Positions 34,774-44,451 of a DNA stretch of 64,000 nt are shown piece after piece. Positions within the stretch are counted from its first letter, which is position 1; every line of letters starts with the position of its first letter. A program made the translations under genes and the position numbers. Below the pieces are notes generated by a model that saw only the letters and a program-made list of their open reading frames with translations, was not told the origin of the DNA and ran no database searches. The stretch is taken from NCBI RefSeq assembly GCF_017308015.1, contig NZ_JAFKFW010000007.1, forward strand, positions 1 through 64,000. Direction: 5' to 3'. The DNA is from Allobosea sp. (GTDB lineage Bacteria > Pseudomonadota > Alphaproteobacteria > Rhizobiales > Beijerinckiaceae).

Positions 34774-36900
34774 ATGCAGGCCATGAGTCGCGAACGCCAG
34801 GACGATCTGCCCCAGGACGAGTTCGAGGACGAGGAGGACATCCTCCCCGGCGCAGAGCCCGCGCTCGTCCTCGCGGAAGCCGCGCCCGGCGCGCTCAAGG
34901 CGGGCATCGAGGTCATCCAGCAATTCGCGAAGCACCTGCCGAACAGGCCCGGCGTCTACCGGATGTTCGATCGCGCCGGCGAAGTGCTCTATGTGGGCAA
35001 GGCCAAGAGCCTGAAGAACCGCGTCACCGCCTATGCGCGCGGCATGGCCCATACCAACGCCGTCGCCCGGATGATCGCCGAGACGGCCAACATGGAGTTC
35101 GTCACCACCGGCACCGAAACCGAAGCGCTGCTGCTCGAGTCGAACCTGATCAAGCAGCTCAGGCCGCGCTACAACGTGCTGCTGCGCGACGACAAGTCGT
35201 TCCCCTACATCCTGCTGACCGGCGACCATGACGCACCGGCGATCCTGAAGCATCGCGGCTCGCGCCAGCGCAAGGGCGATTATTTCGGCCCCTTCGCCTC
35301 GGTCTGGGCGGTGACGCGCACCATCGATGCCCTGCAGAAGGCCTTCCTGATCCGCACCTGCTCGGATTCCTTCTACGAGAACCGCACGCGCCCCTGCCTG
35401 CTTTTCCAGATCAAGCGCTGCGCCGCTCCCTGCACCGGCGAGATCTCGATCCCCGATTATCAGGCGCTCGCCAGCCAGGCGCGCGACTTCCTCTCCGGTC
35501 GCTCTTCGGCGGTGAAGCAGCTTCTTTCCGCCCGGATGCAGGAAGCGGCGGAGGAACTCGAGTTCGAAAAGGCCGCCCGCTATCGTGACCGCCTCGCCGC
35601 ACTATCGGCCGTGCAGGCCGGGCAGGACATCAACACGCAAGGGGTAGAGGAGGCGGATGTCTTCGCCATCGACGAGCAGGCCGGGCAGTTCTGCGTCGAG
35701 ATCTTCTTCTTCCGCAACCACCAGAACTGGGGCAACCGCGCCCTCTTCCCCCGCGCCGATCGCTCCCTGACGCCGGCCGAGGTGCTCGCCTCCGTCGTCG
35801 CGCAGTTCTACGACGACAAACCGCCGCCGCGCCTCGTGCTGCTCTCGCACCCGGTCGAGGAGATCGAGTTGATCGGCCAGGCCTTGTCGGCCCGGGCGGG
35901 CCGCAAGGTCGAGGTCGCCCATCCCAAGCGCGGCGAGCGTGCCGATCTCATGGCCCATGCCGTCAAGAATGCCCGTGAGGCTCTCGCTCGCAAGCTCGCC
36001 GACAATGCCGGCCAAAGCGCGCTGCTCGCCGCGCTCGGCGCCGCCTTCGGCATGGAGACGGCCCCGCGCCGGGTCGAGGTCTACGACAACTCGCATATCA
36101 TGGGCACAAACGCGGTCGGCGGCATGATCGTGGCGGGGCAGGACGGCTTCGTGAAAAACCAGTACCGCACCTTCAACATCTCGGCCGACACCATCGCCGG
36201 CGACGATTTCGGCATGATGCGGGAGGTGCTGACACGCCGTTTCGCGAAGCTGGCGAAGGAAGAAGGCTTCTCCCTCGGCCCTCATTCTGCCGAAACCGCC
36301 GACACAGCCACCTCAAAGGATGCTCCAGGGGCCGAAGGAGCCTCGACGATCATCCTCGGCGAGAGGCCTGATGGCGCTGCCCAGGATGAAGGCCCGCGGA
36401 AGAAGGCCCGCAAGGCATCGAATCCGCGCAAGGACGAGGACGGCTTCCCCTCCCGTCCCGATCTCGTCATCGTCGACGGCGGCAAGGGCCAGCTCACAGC
36501 CGCGCTCAAGATCATGAAGGAGCTCGGCGCCGCCGATATCCCGCTCGTCGCCATCGCCAAGGGGGAGGATCGCAATGCCATGCGCGAGACCTTTCACATG
36601 GCGGGCCGCGAGCCCTTCAAGCTGCAGCCGCGCGATCCCGCGCTCTATTTCATCCAGCGCCTGCGCGACGAGGCGCACCGCTTCGCCATCGGCACGCACC
36701 GCGCCAAACGCAAACGCGAGACGATGAAGAACCCGCTCGACGAGATTCCCGGCATCGGCCCCTCGCGCAAGCGCGCGCTGCTCCTGCATTTCGGCACGGT
36801 GAAAGCGATCCAGCGTGCAAAGCTCGACGACCTCATGCGGACGCCCGGCGTCAATGCCGCGACGGCCAAGGCCGTGCATGACTATTTTCACGATGCGTAG
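34774..36900 (+). CDS. uvrC: UvrABC excinuclease subunit C
   Basis: A 708-residue nucleotide-excision repair nuclease. The N-terminal GIY-YIG domain has [25 protein letters not shown], the UvrB-interacting UVR region is near [13 protein letters not shown], the RNase H-like domain contains [19 protein letters not shown], and the C-terminal helix-hairpin-helix is [13 protein letters not shown]. About 60 residues between 495 and 560 form a low-complexity charged insertion before [11 protein letters not shown], explaining the length above the usual 610. An ATG at 34783 is an alternative start. Confidence 0.97.
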   Translation: MQAMSRERQDDLPQDEFEDEEDILPGAEPALVLAEAAPGALKAGIEVIQQFAKHLPNRPGVYRMFDRAGEVLYVGKAKSLKNRVTAYARGMAHTNAVARMIAETANMEFVTTGTETEALLLESNLIKQLRPRYNVLLRDDKSFPYILLTGDHDAPAILKHRGSRQRKGDYFGPFASVWAVTRTIDALQKAFLIRTCSDSFYENRTRPCLLFQIKRCAAPCTGEISIPDYQALASQARDFLSGRSSAVKQLLSARMQEAAEELEFEKAARYRDRLAALSAVQAGQDINTQGVEEADVFAIDEQAGQFCVEIFFFRNHQNWGNRALFPRADRSLTPAEVLASVVAQFYDDKPPPRLVLLSHPVEEIELIGQALSARAGRKVEVAHPKRGERADLMAHAVKNAREALARKLADNAGQSALLAALGAAFGMETAPRRVEVYDNSHIMGTNAVGGMIVAGQDGFVKNQYRTFNISADTIAGDDFGMMREVLTRRFAKLAKEEGFSLGPHSAETADTATSKDAPGAEGASTIILGERPDGAAQDEGPRKKARKASNPRKDEDGFPSRPDLVIVDGGKGQLTAALKIMKELGAADIPLVAIAKGEDRNAMRETFHMAGREPFKLQPRDPALYFIQRLRDEAHRFAIGTHRAKRKRETMKNPLDEIPGIGPSRKRALLLHFGTVKAIQRAKLDDLMRTPGVNAATAKAVHDYFHDA

Positions 36901-37053
36901 TGCTGCCCGCAAAAGCACCGGAACCGTTTTTTCGCGGACGCCCGTTTTCGTCTTCGGACGCCCACCTTCGAAGGCGACGCGGTCGCGAAGTTCTGCCACA
37001 TTCACGCGGTTGCGTGTTGACGCTACTGCCACCGCCTTGCTTTGGTGCATCCC

Positions 37054-37665
37054 GTGACGATTCTTCCAGACGCCATCAGGCGGCGCGGCCCCTGGTCGCT
37101 GCCCAACCTTCTCACCTACGGGCGGATCCTGGCGATCCCGGCCCTGGTGGCGATCCTGTTCTGGCCGCGCGACGACTGGATGCGCTGGCTCGCGCTGGGA
37201 ATCTACACTGTCGCGGCCATCACCGACTATCTCGACGGGTACATCGCCCGCGCCTGGAGCCAGCAATCGGCGATCGGCCGCATGCTCGATCCGATCGCCG
37301 ACAAGCTCCTCGTCGCCGCCTTGCTGCTGATGCTGGTCTATACCGGCCAGATCGAGGGCTGGACCCTCTGGGCCGCGATCGTGATCCTCTGCCGCGAGAT
37401 CCTCGTCTCGGGCCTGCGCGAATTCCTCGCCGACCTCAAAGTCAGCGTTCCCGTCAGCAAGGTCGCGAAGTGGAAGACGACGGCGCAGCTCTTCGCGCTC
37501 GGCTTCCTCATCGCCGGCCCCGCCGGCGACAAGGTGCTGCCCGGCAATACCACGATCGGCATCGTCCTGCTCTGGGCCGCCGCCGGCCTGACGATCTATA
37601 CCGGCTGGGACTATTTCAACGCGGGCATCCGCTATCTCGTCGAAGAGGACGAGCGCACGCCATGA
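37054..37665 (+). CDS. pgsA: CDP-diacylglycerol-glycerol-3-phosphate phosphatidyltransferase
   Basis: A 203-residue membrane enzyme of phosphatidylglycerol synthesis. The CDP-alcohol transferase signature is complete: DYLDGYIARAW, then GRMLDPIADK, with the spaced Asp residues. Four or more hydrophobic helices surround it. The start is a GTG at 37054; GTG 37045 and TTG 37042 are in frame too. Its stop overlaps the moaD start (ATGA). Confidence 0.93.
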   Translation: MTILPDAIRRRGPWSLPNLLTYGRILAIPALVAILFWPRDDWMRWLALGIYTVAAITDYLDGYIARAWSQQSAIGRMLDPIADKLLVAALLLMLVYTGQIEGWTLWAAIVILCREILVSGLREFLADLKVSVPVSKVAKWKTTAQLFALGFLIAGPAGDKVLPGNTTIGIVLLWAAAGLTIYTGWDYFNAGIRYLVEEDERTP

Positions 37666-37955
37666 GCAACGCGATCGCTAAGGCCGCGACGGGCGCGCGC
37701 CCCGTCCGCATCGTCTATTTCGCCTGGGTGCGCGAGCGCGTCGGCCTGCCCGAGGAGACGCTCGACATCCCCACCGATCTCGCCACCGTCGCCGATCTCG
37801 TGCGCTGGCTGAAGGCGCGCGGCGAGGGTTACGAGGCCGCCTTCTCCGATGAGGCAATCGTGCGCGCCGCGCTCGACCATGTCCACGCCAAGCCGCAGGC
37901 CCGGCTCGGGGACGCTCGCGAGATCGCTTTCTTCCCGCCGATGACGGGCGGCTAG
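37662..37955 (+). CDS. moaD: Molybdopterin synthase small subunit
   Basis: A 97-residue ubiquitin-like sulfur carrier for molybdopterin. The product ends in PPMTGG; the C-terminal Gly-Gly is adenylated by MoeB and thiocarboxylated. The opening VRIVYFAWVRERVG and ETLDIP are typical. The start ATG overlaps the pgsA stop, and moaE follows after 3 bp. Confidence 0.95.
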   Translation: MSNAIAKAATGARPVRIVYFAWVRERVGLPEETLDIPTDLATVADLVRWLKARGEGYEAAFSDEAIVRAALDHVHAKPQARLGDAREIAFFPPMTGG

Positions 37956-37958
37956 ACC

Positions 37959-38426
37959 GTGATCTCACCCCTCGTCCGTATCCAGCGCGGGGATTTCTCG
38001 CTCCAGGACGAGATCGACGCGCTCCCGGCCGGCCGCGCCGACATCGGCGCCGTCGTCTCCTTCATCGGGCTCTGTCGCGACGAGGCCGGCACGCTCGCCG
38101 CGCTGGAGCTGGAGCACTATCCCGGCATGGCAGAGGCCGAAATCGCCCGCGTCGCCGCCGAGGCGGTAGAACGCTGGCCGTTGATGGGGCTCGTCGCGAT
38201 CCACCGCTACGGACTGGTCAGGCCAGGCGACCAGATTGTGCTCGTGCTGGCGGCCTCCGCCCATCGCCGCGCCGCCTTCGAGGCCGCTGATTTCATGATG
38301 GACTACCTCAAGACCCGCGCTCCGTTCTGGAAGCGCGAGCACCGCGCCGACGGTACGCTCGGCGGCTGGGTCGAAGCCAAGGCGGATGACGACGATGCGG
38401 CGAAGCGCTGGGACCTGGCACCCTGA
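37959..38426 (+). CDS. moaE: Molybdopterin synthase catalytic subunit
   Basis: A 155-residue MoaE, which with MoaD converts precursor Z (cPMP) to molybdopterin. Recognisable segments are GAVVSFIGLCRDE, LELEHYPGMAEAEI and the active-site region MMDYLKTRAPFWKRE with two Lys. The start is a GTG at 37959, 3 bp after moaD. The 3' end overlaps the next reading frame by about 40 bp. Confidence 0.95.
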   Translation: MISPLVRIQRGDFSLQDEIDALPAGRADIGAVVSFIGLCRDEAGTLAALELEHYPGMAEAEIARVAAEAVERWPLMGLVAIHRYGLVRPGDQIVLVLAASAHRRAAFEAADFMMDYLKTRAPFWKREHRADGTLGGWVEAKADDDDAAKRWDLAP

Positions 38427-39465
38427 CGGCCTGAGGGGCGCGGCCCTTGGCATCGGCCTTGCCATGCTCTCGCCTGTTGCCTTCGCAGCAGATCCGGAGC
38501 CGAAGACCTTTCGCGACTGGATGGCCGGCTGCGACAATGTCAAGACCTGCACGGCCGTCTCGTTGCCGGCCGAAACAGCCGACCCGATCGCCTACCTGCA
38601 CCTCGAACGTCCCGCCGGCCCGGATGGAGCGGCAAGCCTCCGGCTCAGGCTGCGCGGCGACTGGAAGACGCCGCCGCGGACGGTCCAGCTCAAGCTCGAC
38701 GGCGCCGCCTTCCCTGCCGGCGGCAAGCCGTTTGCCATTGCCGCCGATGCCGATCTGGCAACGCTGACATTCTCGGCCGAGGATACGGCCGCGCTGATCG
38801 ACGCCGCGCGCAAGGCGACGAAACTGAGCGTGACGACATCCGGCCTGACCGGCAGCGTCTCGCTCGCCGGCTCGGTCGCGGCGATGCTCTGGATCGACGA
38901 GCAGCAGGGCCGGCTCGGCACGACCGCGGCACTCATCCGCAAGGGCACGAATGCGGCCGTGCCGCCGGCCCCGGCCCTGCCGGTGGTCGCAGCGGTCCCG
39001 GCCCCGCCCATGCTCGATATGAAGACCGGCAAGCAGCAGGCCGCCAGCCTGCGTGCCGGATTGAAGAAGAGCAGTCCCGATTCCTGCGAGGACGATACTG
39101 CTCTGGCTGAACAAGATAAGGCCTGGGCGATCGGCAACAAGCGCGTGCTGGTCGCACTCGCCTGCTCGCGCGGCGCCTACAACCTGTCCTCCTCGTTTTT
39201 CATCATGCCCGAGGGCGAGCCTGCCAAGGCAGTGCCGCTCAGCTTCGCGGATGGCCGCAACGATCTGACCAATGCGAGCTTCGATCCGCGCACCGGCCAT
39301 ATCGCCTTTTCCGACAAGGGCCGCGGCATCGGCGATTGCGGCGCGACCGGCGGCTATGCCTGGACCGGCAGCGCCTTCGTCCAGACCGAGCTCAGCATGA
39401 TGGGCGAATGCCGCGGCATCGGCTCCGAGGACTGGATCACGCTGTATCGCAGCAAAAGGAAGTGA
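38386..39465 (+). CDS. DUF1176 domain-containing exported protein
   Basis: A 359-residue protein with a signal peptide (LGIGLAMLSPVAFAADP) and the DUF1176 domain, a family of unknown function. Family features include FRDWMAGCDNVKTCTAVSLP at the mature start and GDCGATGGYAWTGSAFVQTEL near the end, with a Cys set that fits disulfides. The start at 38386 overlaps moaE by 41 bp; an in-frame ATG at 38395 is equally possible. A Pro/Ala linker lies at about residues 192-208. Confidence 0.85.
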   Translation: MTTMRRSAGTWHPDGLRGAALGIGLAMLSPVAFAADPEPKTFRDWMAGCDNVKTCTAVSLPAETADPIAYLHLERPAGPDGAASLRLRLRGDWKTPPRTVQLKLDGAAFPAGGKPFAIAADADLATLTFSAEDTAALIDAARKATKLSVTTSGLTGSVSLAGSVAAMLWIDEQQGRLGTTAALIRKGTNAAVPPAPALPVVAAVPAPPMLDMKTGKQQAASLRAGLKKSSPDSCEDDTALAEQDKAWAIGNKRVLVALACSRGAYNLSSSFFIMPEGEPAKAVPLSFADGRNDLTNASFDPRTGHIAFSDKGRGIGDCGATGGYAWTGSAFVQTELSMMGECRGIGSEDWITLYRSKRK

Positions 39466-39473
39466 ACAGCGTC

Positions 39474-39508
39474 ATTCTCGGGCGGCGCTAAGGCTTCCAC
39501 CCGAGAAT
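39474..39508. repeat. Extragenic hairpin between DUF1176 gene and ilvE
   Basis: Nine-bp arms ATTCTCGGG (39474-39482) and CCCGAGAAT (39500-39508) flank a 17-base loop in the convergent gap. No T-run follows on either strand. It may be a member of a dispersed rhizobial extragenic hairpin family or a bidirectional Rho-dependent end. Confidence 0.6.
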
Positions 39509-39592
39509 CTCATGCAGAACCACCTTTGCCATTCCGGGTTCGCACCTGTGGCGCGCCCCGGAACGACAACGAAGGGTGAGGCTAGCGGACGA

Positions 39593-40480
39593 TCACGCCG
39601 CCTTCGTCTGCGAGCGCACCGCCGCCGAATAATCTTCCATCACCACCTTGCCCATGTTGCCAGTGATGAAGTTGTACGGGCCGATCTCGGAGACCAGCGT
39701 CACCTCGGCAGCCGAGCCCGTGATGAAGCACTCGTTGAAGCTCTCGAGCTCTTCCGGACGGATGCGCCGCTCGACCACCTCGAAGCCGCGCTGGCGGCAG
39801 AGGTCGATCACCGACTGGCGGGTGATTCCGTTCAGGAAGCGGTCGGCCAGCGGCGTATGGATCACGCCGTCCTTGATGAAGAAGATGTTGGCGCCGGTGC
39901 ATTCGGCGACATTGCCTTCCCAGTCGAGCATCATCGCATCGGCATAGCCGGCGCGCTCGGCCTTGTGCTTGGAGAGCGAGCAGATCATGTACAGGCCCGC
40001 GGCCTTGGCATGGACCGGCGCGCAGGCAGGATCGGGCCGGCGATAATCCGCGACGTCGAGGCGGATGCCCTTCAGCTTCGCCGCCATGTCGAACATGCTC
40101 GGCCATTCCCACACGGCGATGGCGGTGTGAATTGTGTTGTTCATGCCTGAGACCGCCATCATCTCCGAGCCGCGCCAGGCGACCGGACGGATATAGGCGT
40201 CCTTCAGACCGTTCTCCTTCAGGCAGAGGTACTTGGCCTCGTCGAGTTCGGCGACCGAATAGGGGATCGTGAAATCCATGATCTCGGCCGACTTGTGGAA
40301 GCGCTGCGAGTGCTCGGTGCACTTGTAGATCACGCCGTCATAGGAGCGCTCGCCCTCGAAGATGCACGAGCCATAGTGGAGCCCGTGGGTCAGTACGTGA
40401 ATCCGGGCGTCCTTCCATGGCACAAGCTTGCCGTCGAACCAGATGACGCCGTCGCGCTGGTCGAAAGGAATGACTGACAT
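39593..40480 (-). CDS. ilvE: Branched-chain amino acid aminotransferase
   Basis: A 295-residue PLP-dependent class IV aminotransferase that makes Leu, Ile and Val from their keto acids. Features include WFDGKLVPWKDARIHVLTHGLHYGSCIFEG, the PLP Lys in the SLSKHKAERAGYADA region, and ECTGANIFFIKDG. The ATG at 40480 (MSVIPFDQRDG) fits the family; the frame to 40519 is not needed. It is divergent from the petP-like regulator. Confidence 0.95.
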   Translation of the reverse strand: MSVIPFDQRDGVIWFDGKLVPWKDARIHVLTHGLHYGSCIFEGERSYDGVIYKCTEHSQRFHKSAEIMDFTIPYSVAELDEAKYLCLKENGLKDAYIRPVAWRGSEMMAVSGMNNTIHTAIAVWEWPSMFDMAAKLKGIRLDVADYRRPDPACAPVHAKAAGLYMICSLSKHKAERAGYADAMMLDWEGNVAECTGANIFFIKDGVIHTPLADRFLNGITRQSVIDLCRQRGFEVVERRIRPEELESFNECFITGSAAEVTLVSEIGPYNFITGNMGKVVMEDYSAAVRSQTKAA

Positions 40481-40662
40481 GGACCTTCTCCTGGGAGCTC
40501 GTTTCCGGAAATCGGGCACAGCCGTTTTCGGAACGCAAGCGCGAGTCTAAAGCTGCGCCGCAGCGGCACGTTTTGAAATAATCGTTCGCTCAGCGCCCTT
40601 GACCGGTAATCTTGCGTCTGAGATATGTCAATAAGGCTGACCCAAATTTTTGGACGCGCGTT

Positions 40663-41166
40663 TTGGCCCTATCCCCCTCCGATATCGACGACCTGCCGCT
40701 CAGGCCCTCCTCCGAGGCCGTGCCGCACGACCTGATCGAGCTCCTGTTCTTCGCCTATCGCGACTTCGTCGGCGACCCCGACCGCATCCTCGCCGATTAC
40801 GGATTCGGCCGGGCCCATCACCGCGTGCTGCACTTCGTCCAGCGCCGGCCGGGGCTGACCATCGCCGAATTGCTCGACATCCTGCAGATCACCAAGCAGA
40901 GCCTCAACCGCGTCCTCAAGGAACTGGTCGAGAAGGGCTATATCGAGCAGCGCACCGGCCGGCAGGACAAACGCCAGCGCCATCTCCACACCACGGCCTC
41001 CGGCCAGGACCTGGCGCTGCGCCTCGTGCGTCTCCAGGCGAGGCGCATCAACCGCGCGCTTGAAGGGGCCGGCCCCGATGCCGCCGCGATCGCCGCGCGT
41101 TATCTCGCCGCCCTGATCGACCCCGCCGAACGGCCCAAGGTGGAGCGCCTTCTCGACAAGGCATAG
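40663..41166 (+). CDS. petP: MarR-family regulator, PetP-like
   Basis: A 167-residue winged-helix protein. The DNA-binding helix is in LTIAELLDILQITKQSLNRVLKELVEKGYI and the wing in RTGRQDKRQRHLHTT. It directly precedes an OmpR-type regulator and sensor kinase, the petP-petR arrangement first described in Rhodobacter capsulatus, where petPR lie upstream of cytochrome bc1 genes. The start codon is unclear: a TTG at 40663 or a TTG at 40612; no ATG fits. The gene symbol rests on this context. Confidence 0.82.
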   Translation: MALSPSDIDDLPLRPSSEAVPHDLIELLFFAYRDFVGDPDRILADYGFGRAHHRVLHFVQRRPGLTIAELLDILQITKQSLNRVLKELVEKGYIEQRTGRQDKRQRHLHTTASGQDLALRLVRLQARRINRALEGAGPDAAAIAARYLAALIDPAERPKVERLLDKA

Positions 41167-41261
41167 AGTTTCCTCGGCGGCGACCGGCTCCCTGCGTTAT
41201 GCTATGGGAGCCCTGCACTGCGAGCGCGCCGGCCGAGGCCGGCGGAGGAGAAAGGCGCGAG

Positions 41262-42005
41262 ATGATCGCAACCGAGACCCTGGCGAAGCCGGCCCGCAAG
41301 CCCCTGCCCGACGAGGCGCCACATATCCTCGTCGTCGACGACGACCGGCGCCTGCGCGAATTGCTGGGGCGCTTCCTCGGCGACAACGGCTATCGGGTAA
41401 CGACGGCGGCCAATGCGGCGGAAGCCGATACGCGGCTGGGCAATCTCGTCTTCGACGCGATCGTGCTCGACGTGATGATGCCGGGCGAGAACGGCTTCGA
41501 CTTCGCCCGCCGCTTCCGCGGCGGCTCCGCCGTGCCGATCCTGATGCTGACCGCCCGCGCCGACGGCAAGGATCGTATCAACGGGCTCGAGATCGGCGTG
41601 GACGACTATCTCTCGAAGCCGTTCGAGCCCCGCGAGCTGCTGCTGCGGCTCGGCAATATCCTGAAGCGCACGCTGATCGTCGAAGCAGCGCAATCCGGCA
41701 CGCGGCCGGATTTCGTTCGCTTCGGTCCGTTCGTCTACGGGCTGGCGCGCGGCGAATTGCACAAGGGCGATGAGACCATCCGCCTGACCGAGCGAGAGCG
41801 CGAGATTCTGACCGCCCTGGCGGAACGGGCGGGCGAGGTCGTGCCACGCGAGGAACTGGCCGCGCAGGGCTCCGCCTCCAATGACCGTACCGTCGATGTG
41901 CAGATGAACCGTCTCCGCCGGAAGGTGGAGCGCGACCAGGCCGATCCGCTCTATCTCCAGACCGTGCGCGGCGTCGGCTACAGGCTGGTGACGGACCGGA
42001 CGTGA
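41262..42005 (+). CDS. petR: OmpR-family response regulator, PetR-like
   Basis: A 247-residue response regulator. The receiver domain has DDDRRLRE at its acidic site, the phosphoacceptor Asp70 in IVLDVMMPGENG, and Lys in YLSKPFEPREL. A winged-helix trans_reg_C domain follows, with NDRTVDVQMNRLRRKVE and TVRGVGYRLV. The ATG at 41262 follows a GGAGGAG site. The stop overlaps the start GTG of the kinase gene. Compared with other phospho-relay pairs its target is most likely respiratory or envelope genes, but this cannot be read from sequence. Confidence 0.95.
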   Translation: MIATETLAKPARKPLPDEAPHILVVDDDRRLRELLGRFLGDNGYRVTTAANAAEADTRLGNLVFDAIVLDVMMPGENGFDFARRFRGGSAVPILMLTARADGKDRINGLEIGVDDYLSKPFEPRELLLRLGNILKRTLIVEAAQSGTRPDFVRFGPFVYGLARGELHKGDETIRLTEREREILTALAERAGEVVPREELAAQGSASNDRTVDVQMNRLRRKVERDQADPLYLQTVRGVGYRLVTDRT

Positions 42006-43459
42006 CGCCGCTGCAACCCGGCAGAAAAGGCTCGACCGCGCTGCGCTCCGTCGCGCGCATGCTAACGCGTGCCGTCGCCGGGCTGGAGCAGGCGCTGGAA
42101 AACCTCGGCAGGGCCGTGCGCCCAACAGTGAAGCGCATCGGCCGGCCTTTGCAGATCATTGCGCGCTACATGCCGAAGGGCCTCTACCCGCGCGCGCTCG
42201 TCATCGTCATCGCGCCGGTTGTTCTGCTGCAATCGGTCATCGCCTATGTCTTCATGGAGCGGCACTGGCAGACGGTGACGCAGCGCCTGTCCTCTGCCGT
42301 CTCCGCCGACATCGCCATGCTGATCGATGTCTACGAGAGCTACCCGCAGGATGCCGACACCGCGACGCTGTCGCGCATCGCGGCCGAACGGCTCGGCATG
42401 GACCTCGACATCATCCCCGATTCCGACCTGCCCGCCCCCGGGCCGCGCCCCTTCTTCTCATTGCTCGACAGCGCGCTCTCGACCGAGCTCAGCCAGCAGG
42501 TCGCGCGTCCCTTCTGGCTCGACACGGTCGGCCGCTCCAGCCTGATCGAGATCCGGATCAAGCTCGGCAAGGACGTGATGCGCATCCTGACCCGGCGCAA
42601 TTCGGCCTATGCCTCGAACAGCCATATCTTCCTGCTCTGGATGATCGGGACATCGCTGATCCTGCTGACCATCGCGGTGCTGTTCCTGCGCAACCAGATC
42701 CGTCCGATCCTGAAGCTCGCCGATGCGGCGGAAGCTTTCGGCAAGGGGCGCGACGCCGATTTCCGGCCACGCGGAGCGCGCGAGGTCCGCCGCGCCGGCA
42801 ATGCCTTCATCGAGATGAAGCGGCGCGTCGAGCGCTCGATCGGCGAGCGCACGACGATGCTGAACGGCGTCAGTCACGATCTGCGCACCATCCTCACGCG
42901 CTTCAAGCTCTCGCTCGCCCTGTTGGAGCGGTCCTCCGAGATCGAGGCGCTGGAGAAGGATGTCGACGAGATGAGCCGCATGCTGGAGGACTATCTCGCC
43001 TTCGCCCGCGGCGACGCCGGCGAAACCGCCGTCGAGACCGATATCCGTTCGCTGCTCGAGGATCTGAAATCCGATGCCGAGCGGCAGGGCCACCAGACCG
43101 AACTGACGGTAGAGGGCGATCCGCTCGTCGTGATCCGCCCGGACGCCTTCCGGCGCCTGCTGACCAACCTGGTCTCCAATGCCGCCCGCTACGGTGACCG
43201 CATCGCCATCCGCGCGACCCATGACGCACGCTACCTGATCGTGATGGTCGACGACGACGGCCCCGGCATCCCGCCCGACCAGCGCGAGGATGTCTTCCGA
43301 CCCTTCTTCCGGCTCGACGAAGCCCGCAATGTCGATGGCGGCGGCACCGGCCTCGGACTTGCCATCGCCCGCGACATCGCCCGCGCCCACGGCGGCGACA
43401 TCATCCTCGTCGATTCGCCGTTGGGCGGCCTGCGCGCAACGGTACGGCTGCCGGTCTAG
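42002..43459 (+). CDS. EnvZ-like sensor histidine kinase
   Basis: A 485-residue membrane kinase. Two membrane segments (ALVIVIAPVVLLQSVIAYVFM near residue 70 and FLLWMIGTSLILLTIAVLFL near 220) frame a periplasmic sensor domain; a HAMP domain follows. The phospho-acceptor is His292 in GVSHDLRTILTR. The ATP-binding domain has NLVSNAARYGD, VDDDGPGIP and DGGGTGLGLAIA. The residue after HDLRT is Ile instead of the usual Pro. The start GTG at 42002 overlaps the regulator stop. Confidence 0.95.
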   Translation: MTPLQPGRKGSTALRSVARMLTRAVAGLEQALENLGRAVRPTVKRIGRPLQIIARYMPKGLYPRALVIVIAPVVLLQSVIAYVFMERHWQTVTQRLSSAVSADIAMLIDVYESYPQDADTATLSRIAAERLGMDLDIIPDSDLPAPGPRPFFSLLDSALSTELSQQVARPFWLDTVGRSSLIEIRIKLGKDVMRILTRRNSAYASNSHIFLLWMIGTSLILLTIAVLFLRNQIRPILKLADAAEAFGKGRDADFRPRGAREVRRAGNAFIEMKRRVERSIGERTTMLNGVSHDLRTILTRFKLSLALLERSSEIEALEKDVDEMSRMLEDYLAFARGDAGETAVETDIRSLLEDLKSDAERQGHQTELTVEGDPLVVIRPDAFRRLLTNLVSNAARYGDRIAIRATHDARYLIVMVDDDGPGIPPDQREDVFRPFFRLDEARNVDGGGTGLGLAIARDIARAHGGDIILVDSPLGGLRATVRLPV

Positions 43460-44352
43460 ACTGCGATCGGTGCGAGTTCAGGCAGGCGCGCCACCGCGTG
43501 GTCGATGAAGGCCCGCACGCGCGGCGACGGCTGCCGGCCTCCCGGCACCAGGAGCTGCACCGGCAATGGCGGCGGCTCGAAGTCCGGGAGCAGGCGCACC
43601 AGCGTCCCCGCAGCGAGATCCTCCGCCGCCTGATAGGACAGCACTCGCGCCAGCCCCCGCCCCGCCCGCGCCGCGATCAGCACGGACTCGATCTCGTTGA
43701 CGATCAGGCGCGGCGTCAGCACGACGGCGCTGCCTGAGCGCTGCCCGCCGAAGCGCCAGGTGAGCGTCTGGTTGGCTGCGACGCTCGCGATCGTCTCATG
43801 CGCCGCGATGTCGGCAGGCCGCCGCAAGGGCGGGCAGCTCGCGAGATAGGACGGAGCCGCCACGAGGATGCGCCGGACCTCCCCGACCTTACGCATCAGC
43901 AAACCGGAATTCGGCAGCGGTCCGATCCGGATCGCAAGCTGGAGGTCTTCCTCGATCAGATCGAGATTGCGGTCCGCCAGCACGAGTTCGACCTGGACCT
44001 GCGGATAGCGATCGAGGAACTCGCTCACCAATGGCGTGACATGCCGCCGGCCGAACGAGAGCGGCGCAGTGATACGCAGCAGGCCGCTGACCGGCACGGC
44101 CGCCGCGACGCCCAGCGCCGCCTCGTAATCGGCGAGCAGGCGCCGGGCCGTCGCGGCAAGCTCGCGGCCGGCATCGTTCGGCGTCAGGCGCCGCGTCGTT
44201 CGCGCGATCAGTTGCGCCCCGACCCGCTCCTCCAGGCCGGCAAGCGCCCGCGTCACGGCCGGGCGCGACTTGCGCAGACGTCGCGCTGCACCCGCGAGGC
44301 TGCCGGCATCGACGATCGCGACGAAGATCGCCAGTTCCTCGATCCGATCCAC
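43456..44352 (-). CDS. LysR-family transcriptional regulator
   Basis: A 298-residue LysR regulator. The N-terminal helix-turn-helix is VAIVDAGSLAGAARRLRKSRPAVTRALAGLEERVG; the effector domain starts near residue 90 with GLLRITAPLSFGRRHVTPLV. It is close to the CrgA-type group. The start is a GTG at 44352; no in-frame ATG is near. It is divergent from a GST gene, its most likely target, and its stop overlaps the sensor kinase stop by four bases. Confidence 0.94.
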   Translation of the reverse strand: MDRIEELAIFVAIVDAGSLAGAARRLRKSRPAVTRALAGLEERVGAQLIARTTRRLTPNDAGRELAATARRLLADYEAALGVAAAVPVSGLLRITAPLSFGRRHVTPLVSEFLDRYPQVQVELVLADRNLDLIEEDLQLAIRIGPLPNSGLLMRKVGEVRRILVAAPSYLASCPPLRRPADIAAHETIASVAANQTLTWRFGGQRSGSAVVLTPRLIVNEIESVLIAARAGRGLARVLSYQAAEDLAAGTLVRLLPDFEPPPLPVQLLVPGGRQPSPRVRAFIDHAVARLPELAPIAV

Positions 44353-44451
44353 CGCATCGTTCCGTAAATTGAAATTCTGATTTTAATCGATAGCGGATTT
44401 CGGAGTTTCAGAGAAACGATCATGATCCTCGCCATGAGCAGGAGCATCGCC

